The notes under the pieces: generated by a model | What the model saw: the letters and a program-made list of their open reading frames with translations, nothing else | What the model was told of the DNA's origin: nothing | The model's database searches: none | Assembly: GCA_029936425.1 (NCBI GenBank) | Contig: JAPYSU010000007.1 | Coordinates: forward strand, 62,001 to 126,000 | Direction: 5' to 3' | DNA from: Litorimonas sp. | GTDB taxonomy: Bacteria > Pseudomonadota > Alphaproteobacteria > Caulobacterales > Maricaulaceae | DNA length: 64,000 nt | Position numbers and translations under genes: made by a program | Part shown: positions 61,171 through 64,000 of the stretch, piece by piece | Numbering within the stretch: position 1 is the stretch's first letter | Layout of the letters: each line of letters opens with the position of its first letter

Positions 61171-62004
61171 CTAGAATTTTCGCCAGACGCCCGTAAACAG
61201 ACCGGACTCTTTTACAACATTTCGGCCCGCCAGAGTGCGCAAGGCCCCGAACTGAATATATTGGCCGGGCTTAATTTGATACGCCAGGGACAATTCCAAT
61301 TTAGCATGATTGGACTTGGGCACAATAAACCCCTGATTTCTTTGCTCTTTTACATTAAGTCCGTAAAACTGAATCAACCCCATCCATTTTTCATGGGGTT
61401 TTGCTCCGAGCGTAAAATCAACCTGCCATTGGCTGAAATTATCACTCTTGAGGTCATAGCGAGTTCCGATTTGAAAATCATAAAACCAATCCAGTTTTAG
61501 GTTCTTACTCGGCTTATTCGTCTCGCTTCGGCCATATAAGGCCTTTATCTCAATCTCATTATTCCGGCCCCCCAGATCGAGACGAGGATCATCCAAGCCA
61601 CCATCCGCAATATATGACACCGAAAACGACGTAGCTGAATTCCGTGACTCTTTTATCTTATATTGAAAACCCAGTTTCGTTTCGTCAAAGCCGGCAAAAC
61701 TCACCTCACTTCCGACGCCTTGAAATTCAATAAATTGATAGCCTGCCTGCCCGAACACCATCAAATTTTCATATAGTCCAAATTCGAGATAGATCCGGCT
61801 GTCATTTTTTGTGAAATTCTGCAAGGGGAGCGTTTCCCCTTCCTCGTTTATAAAAGTATTTGAAGAGCTATAGGCTCCCGTCAAAATCATCTGGGCTCGA
61901 GACGGCTCCAATGTCCACGCGCCCGAAGCGGCCTCCTGGCTTAAACTTGCTGCTAGGCAGCTGAATAAAACCGCCCGAACGGATTTATACTTTAGATATT
62001 TCAT
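61171..62004 (-). CDS. Outer membrane beta-barrel-like protein, unknown function
   Basis: 277 residues from ATG 62004; the frame extends to 62037, but the signal peptide (KYKSVRAVLFSCLAASLSQ) starts here. The mature protein alternates hydrophobic and polar residues in about 10-12 predicted strands with Gly/Tyr/Phe-rich turns, and it ends GVWRKF with a terminal Phe. This fits a small barrel, but I recognise no family. No metabolic neighbours help. Confidence 0.7.
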   Translation of the reverse strand: MKYLKYKSVRAVLFSCLAASLSQEAASGAWTLEPSRAQMILTGAYSSSNTFINEEGETLPLQNFTKNDSRIYLEFGLYENLMVFGQAGYQFIEFQGVGSEVSFAGFDETKLGFQYKIKESRNSATSFSVSYIADGGLDDPRLDLGGRNNEIEIKALYGRSETNKPSKNLKLDWFYDFQIGTRYDLKSDNFSQWQVDFTLGAKPHEKWMGLIQFYGLNVKEQRNQGFIVPKSNHAKLELSLAYQIKPGQYIQFGALRTLAGRNVVKESGLFTGVWRKF

Positions 62005-62101
62005 TCTCGCACCCCGAAAGGTTTTTAATCTTTGCAACCTTGCGACGTCAAATGATAAGAGAGGATTTCAAACCAACCGGAAAGGCCCTGCCCTAAACTC
62101 A

Positions 62102-62884
62102 ATGGCCGAACATGAATTTCAAAAACTGGCCTTTGTCGCCAGCCGCAAGCCGGATGCGCAGCATTCGCTAAAAGCGCTTATTGATCGATATGGCAATGTT
62201 GATGCGGCGCAGGCCGACGCGATCGTCGCTCTTGGCGGAGACGGTTTCATGCTGGAAACCTTGCGTCGCCATACGGTTCTGGTTCAGCGCGGCCTGCCGG
62301 TTTACGGCATGAACCGGGGAACCGTCGGATTTTTAATGAACGCCTATTCCGAAGAAAATCTGAATGAGCGTCTTGCTGCCGCTGAAAAAACGACGGTCCG
62401 CCCTCTGAAAATGATGGCAGAAGCCAAAGGCGGACGATTTGAAGATCTTGCTTTTAACGAAATCTCCCTGTTTCGCCAAACTCAACAGGCCGCCCATATT
62501 TCTGTGACCGTTGATGGACATGAGCGTCTGGAAAAATTGATAGCGGACGGCATTCTTGTCGCAACCCCCGCAGGATCAACGGCCTATAACTTATCAGCTC
62601 ACGGCCCTGTCGTCCCTCTAGGATCACGTATACTAGCCTTGACGCCCATCAGCGCCTTTCGGCCCCGGCGCTGGCGCGGGGCTCTTCTCAACGCGAATGC
62701 AACGGTTGAGTTCACGGTATTAGACCCTAAGCGCCGCCCCGTCTCAGTCTCTGCCGATAACCAGGAAATCCGGGACGTTACTTATGTGAAAGTTCACGAG
62801 GACCATGGGAAAAAACTCAATCTGCTCTTCGACGCCGACCACGGATTGGACGAAAAAATCCTGCGTGAACAGTTTTCGACTTAA
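62102..62884 (+). CDS. nadK: NAD kinase NadK
   Basis: A 260-residue cytoplasmic kinase making NADP from NAD. GGDGFMLETLRRH (about 43-55) is the family signature, and GMNRGTVGFLMN and TPAGSTAYNLSAHGPVV follow. It is shorter than the E. coli enzyme (292) by the N-terminal region, as in other alphaproteobacteria. Its stop overlaps the stop of the converging DUF2336 gene by four bases. Confidence 0.95.
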   Translation: MAEHEFQKLAFVASRKPDAQHSLKALIDRYGNVDAAQADAIVALGGDGFMLETLRRHTVLVQRGLPVYGMNRGTVGFLMNAYSEENLNERLAAAEKTTVRPLKMMAEAKGGRFEDLAFNEISLFRQTQQAAHISVTVDGHERLEKLIADGILVATPAGSTAYNLSAHGPVVPLGSRILALTPISAFRPRRWRGALLNANATVEFTVLDPKRRPVSVSADNQEIRDVTYVKVHEDHGKKLNLLFDADHGLDEKILREQFST

Positions 62885-64000
62885 GCGGACTTTCGGCTTT
62901 TGCCTTCCAGTCCGTCGAGAATACCGAGGAAATATTCACTATCGTCTTCTGACAGCTCAAACGGCAGGGTCAGAAGCCTTTCGATCATTTTTATTTGAAA
63001 CTCTGCGGCCGTTAATTTTCCGCCGGAGATTTCAATATCCGTATAAAGTTTTAGCGCTTCACTCATAAACCGGGTTTGGGAATCCTTGAAACCCGCCTTG
63101 GCACAGAGGCCGCGCAGCGCAAACGGCCCCGTATCATGGAGCATCAGAACGACTTTTCGAACGCTAAGCTCTGCCAGGGACGCCAGACAATAATGCACGA
63201 GGCTCACTTTGCCCAGGCCCATCGCCCGCAGGGTCAGTTCCGGAGTCAGGCGGCCATTCTCTTTCAGGGAAGCGACAAGGTTTTGTAAGGTCTTCTCTGA
63301 AAAGTGATCATTGGTCAGCTGAACCAGAGTCCGTTCATGGGTTTCCCGGCCAATCAAATGCGACTTTTTTTCGGATAAATTGGCGCGTCCTTGCAATCTC
63401 TTCGCAATATCTTCGGCAGACGCGGCCACGAGTTTTTCAACAACCGGCATCGGCATGGACGCCCGGTTCAACATCGCCTGCCGGATAAAATCATCTTCCC
63501 TATATGTCTCAATCATGGCCTCGGCGGCTTCGTCCGTGATCGTGAGGCTGTCATTCGCGGCGATCTGACGGGCCGAAACGCAATCCCCCGTATCGATCAA
63601 GCTCAAAATAATACGATTGGACAGATTTTTTCTGGCGGCGACCGCCCTCACCTTTCCGGCCATACCGGATTTCAAAACCTGCATTAAATCTTCGTCGGTC
63701 AGAAGCGGCGAATGCGTTATGAGAGGAACAGCAATGGAGTCTATATCTTCAAGTAAACGCGACAAAACGGGTTTGGGGAGGAAAGGAGAGTTTCTAAGTG
63801 TTATGGCCAGTGACCGCCTGACAAGCTCCGATACATCCTCGCTGATGACAGAAATCAAGCGGTTGGCATAGTCTCGATCAGCTTTACTTAAATCTGGCTC
63901 CAGAATAACTTTCGCAAGCCGCATCGTCGCATGACTGCGTTTTTCAGGATCCGGATCCTGTACGGCTTGCCGCACATCTTCCGTCTTCAAGCGTTCTAAA
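62881..64000 (-). CDS. DUF2336 protein (5' end cut by the window edge)
   Basis: About 373 visible residues. The frame is open to the right edge; the only internal start near it is a TTG at 63990 (LKTEDVRQAVQDPDPEKR), so the true start probably lies outside. The protein is almost wholly helical with HEAT-like repeats (LVRRSLAITLRNSPFLP; LSDEDLM-type units; RQIAANDSLTITDEAAEAM), the pattern of DUF2336. Such proteins are common in alphaproteobacteria and lack an assigned function. Confidence 0.8.
   Translation of the reverse strand, partial: LERLKTEDVRQAVQDPDPEKRSHATMRLAKVILEPDLSKADRDYANRLISVISEDVSELVRRSLAITLRNSPFLPKPVLSRLLEDIDSIAVPLITHSPLLTDEDLMQVLKSGMAGKVRAVAARKNLSNRIILSLIDTGDCVSARQIAANDSLTITDEAAEAMIETYREDDFIRQAMLNRASMPMPVVEKLVAASAEDIAKRLQGRANLSEKKSHLIGRETHERTLVQLTNDHFSEKTLQNLVASLKENGRLTPELTLRAMGLGKVSLVHYCLASLAELSVRKVVLMLHDTGPFALRGLCAKAGFKDSQTRFMSEALKLYTDIEISGGKLTAAEFQIKMIERLLTLPFELSEDDSEYFLGILDGLEGKSRKSA

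Noticed and set aside
1..64000. tRNA genes, rRNA, CRISPR arrays, insertion sequences, prophage or att sites
   Set aside because: I looked for T-loop motifs, regularly spaced repeats, transposases and integrases in the gaps and found none; gaps are short and almost all are explained.

Overview
The window is a gene-dense stretch of an alphaproteobacterial chromosome of moderate GC content. Three things support this: RpoH with an intact RpoH box, the order Rrf2 regulator - class I cysteine desulfurase - sufB - sufC - sufD - sufS - sufT - sufA, and the blocks rne/amidase/PBP1A/prfB and radA-cvpA-purF. TonB receptor use, abundant lipoproteins, Coq7, M23-bactofilin and a GGAAC-N16-CGTT (EcfG-type) promoter fit a marine, Hyphomonadaceae/Maricaulales-like bacterium; that family placement is inference. 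I see no rRNA, tRNA, CRISPR array, transposase, phage gene or integration site.

Layout. 1-11.7 kb: truncated alpha-2-macroglobulin start, orphan HPt protein, CPBP protease, coiled-coil membrane protein, TonB receptor, RluD-type synthase, rpoH, hemerythrin protein, a small HTH/membrane-protein module and a fatty acid desaturase. 11.8-22.0 kb: one long minus-strand suf operon. Besides the standard genes it carries two tandem secreted paralogues, a Rid protein, a cupin, three very small membrane proteins and a terminal four-helix membrane protein. 22.1-34.4 kb: hydrolase, lipoprotein, M1 peptidase, anmK, tyrS, an AsmA/YhdP-like giant, bcp, DUF455 protein, M23 peptidase and bactofilin. 34.4-45.2 kb: prfB with its programmed frameshift, PBP1A, amidase, RNase E, M48 peptidase and a DsbA-like protein. 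45.3-51.4 kb: radA, cvpA, purF, an SDR, an alcohol dehydrogenase and a second HTH/membrane module. 51.5-64 kb: S9 peptidase, der-bamB-yfgM, panB, coq7, acyl-CoA dehydrogenase, cytochrome c, a beta-barrel protein, nadK and a DUF2336 protein cut by the right edge.

Most of the window is housekeeping: envelope growth (PBP1A, amidase, M23, bactofilin, BamB, AsmA-like), Fe-S assembly, translation and RNA turnover. The parts most worth a second look are (a) two unlinked HTH/membrane modules that share an architecture: each promoter carries a pair of 18-bp operators, and the operator half-sites have diverged; (b) the unexplained extra genes in the suf operon, three of which are too short to be called routinely; (c) the EcfG-type promoter of the hemerythrin gene; and (d) several strong intergenic dyads and a nested palindromic repeat.
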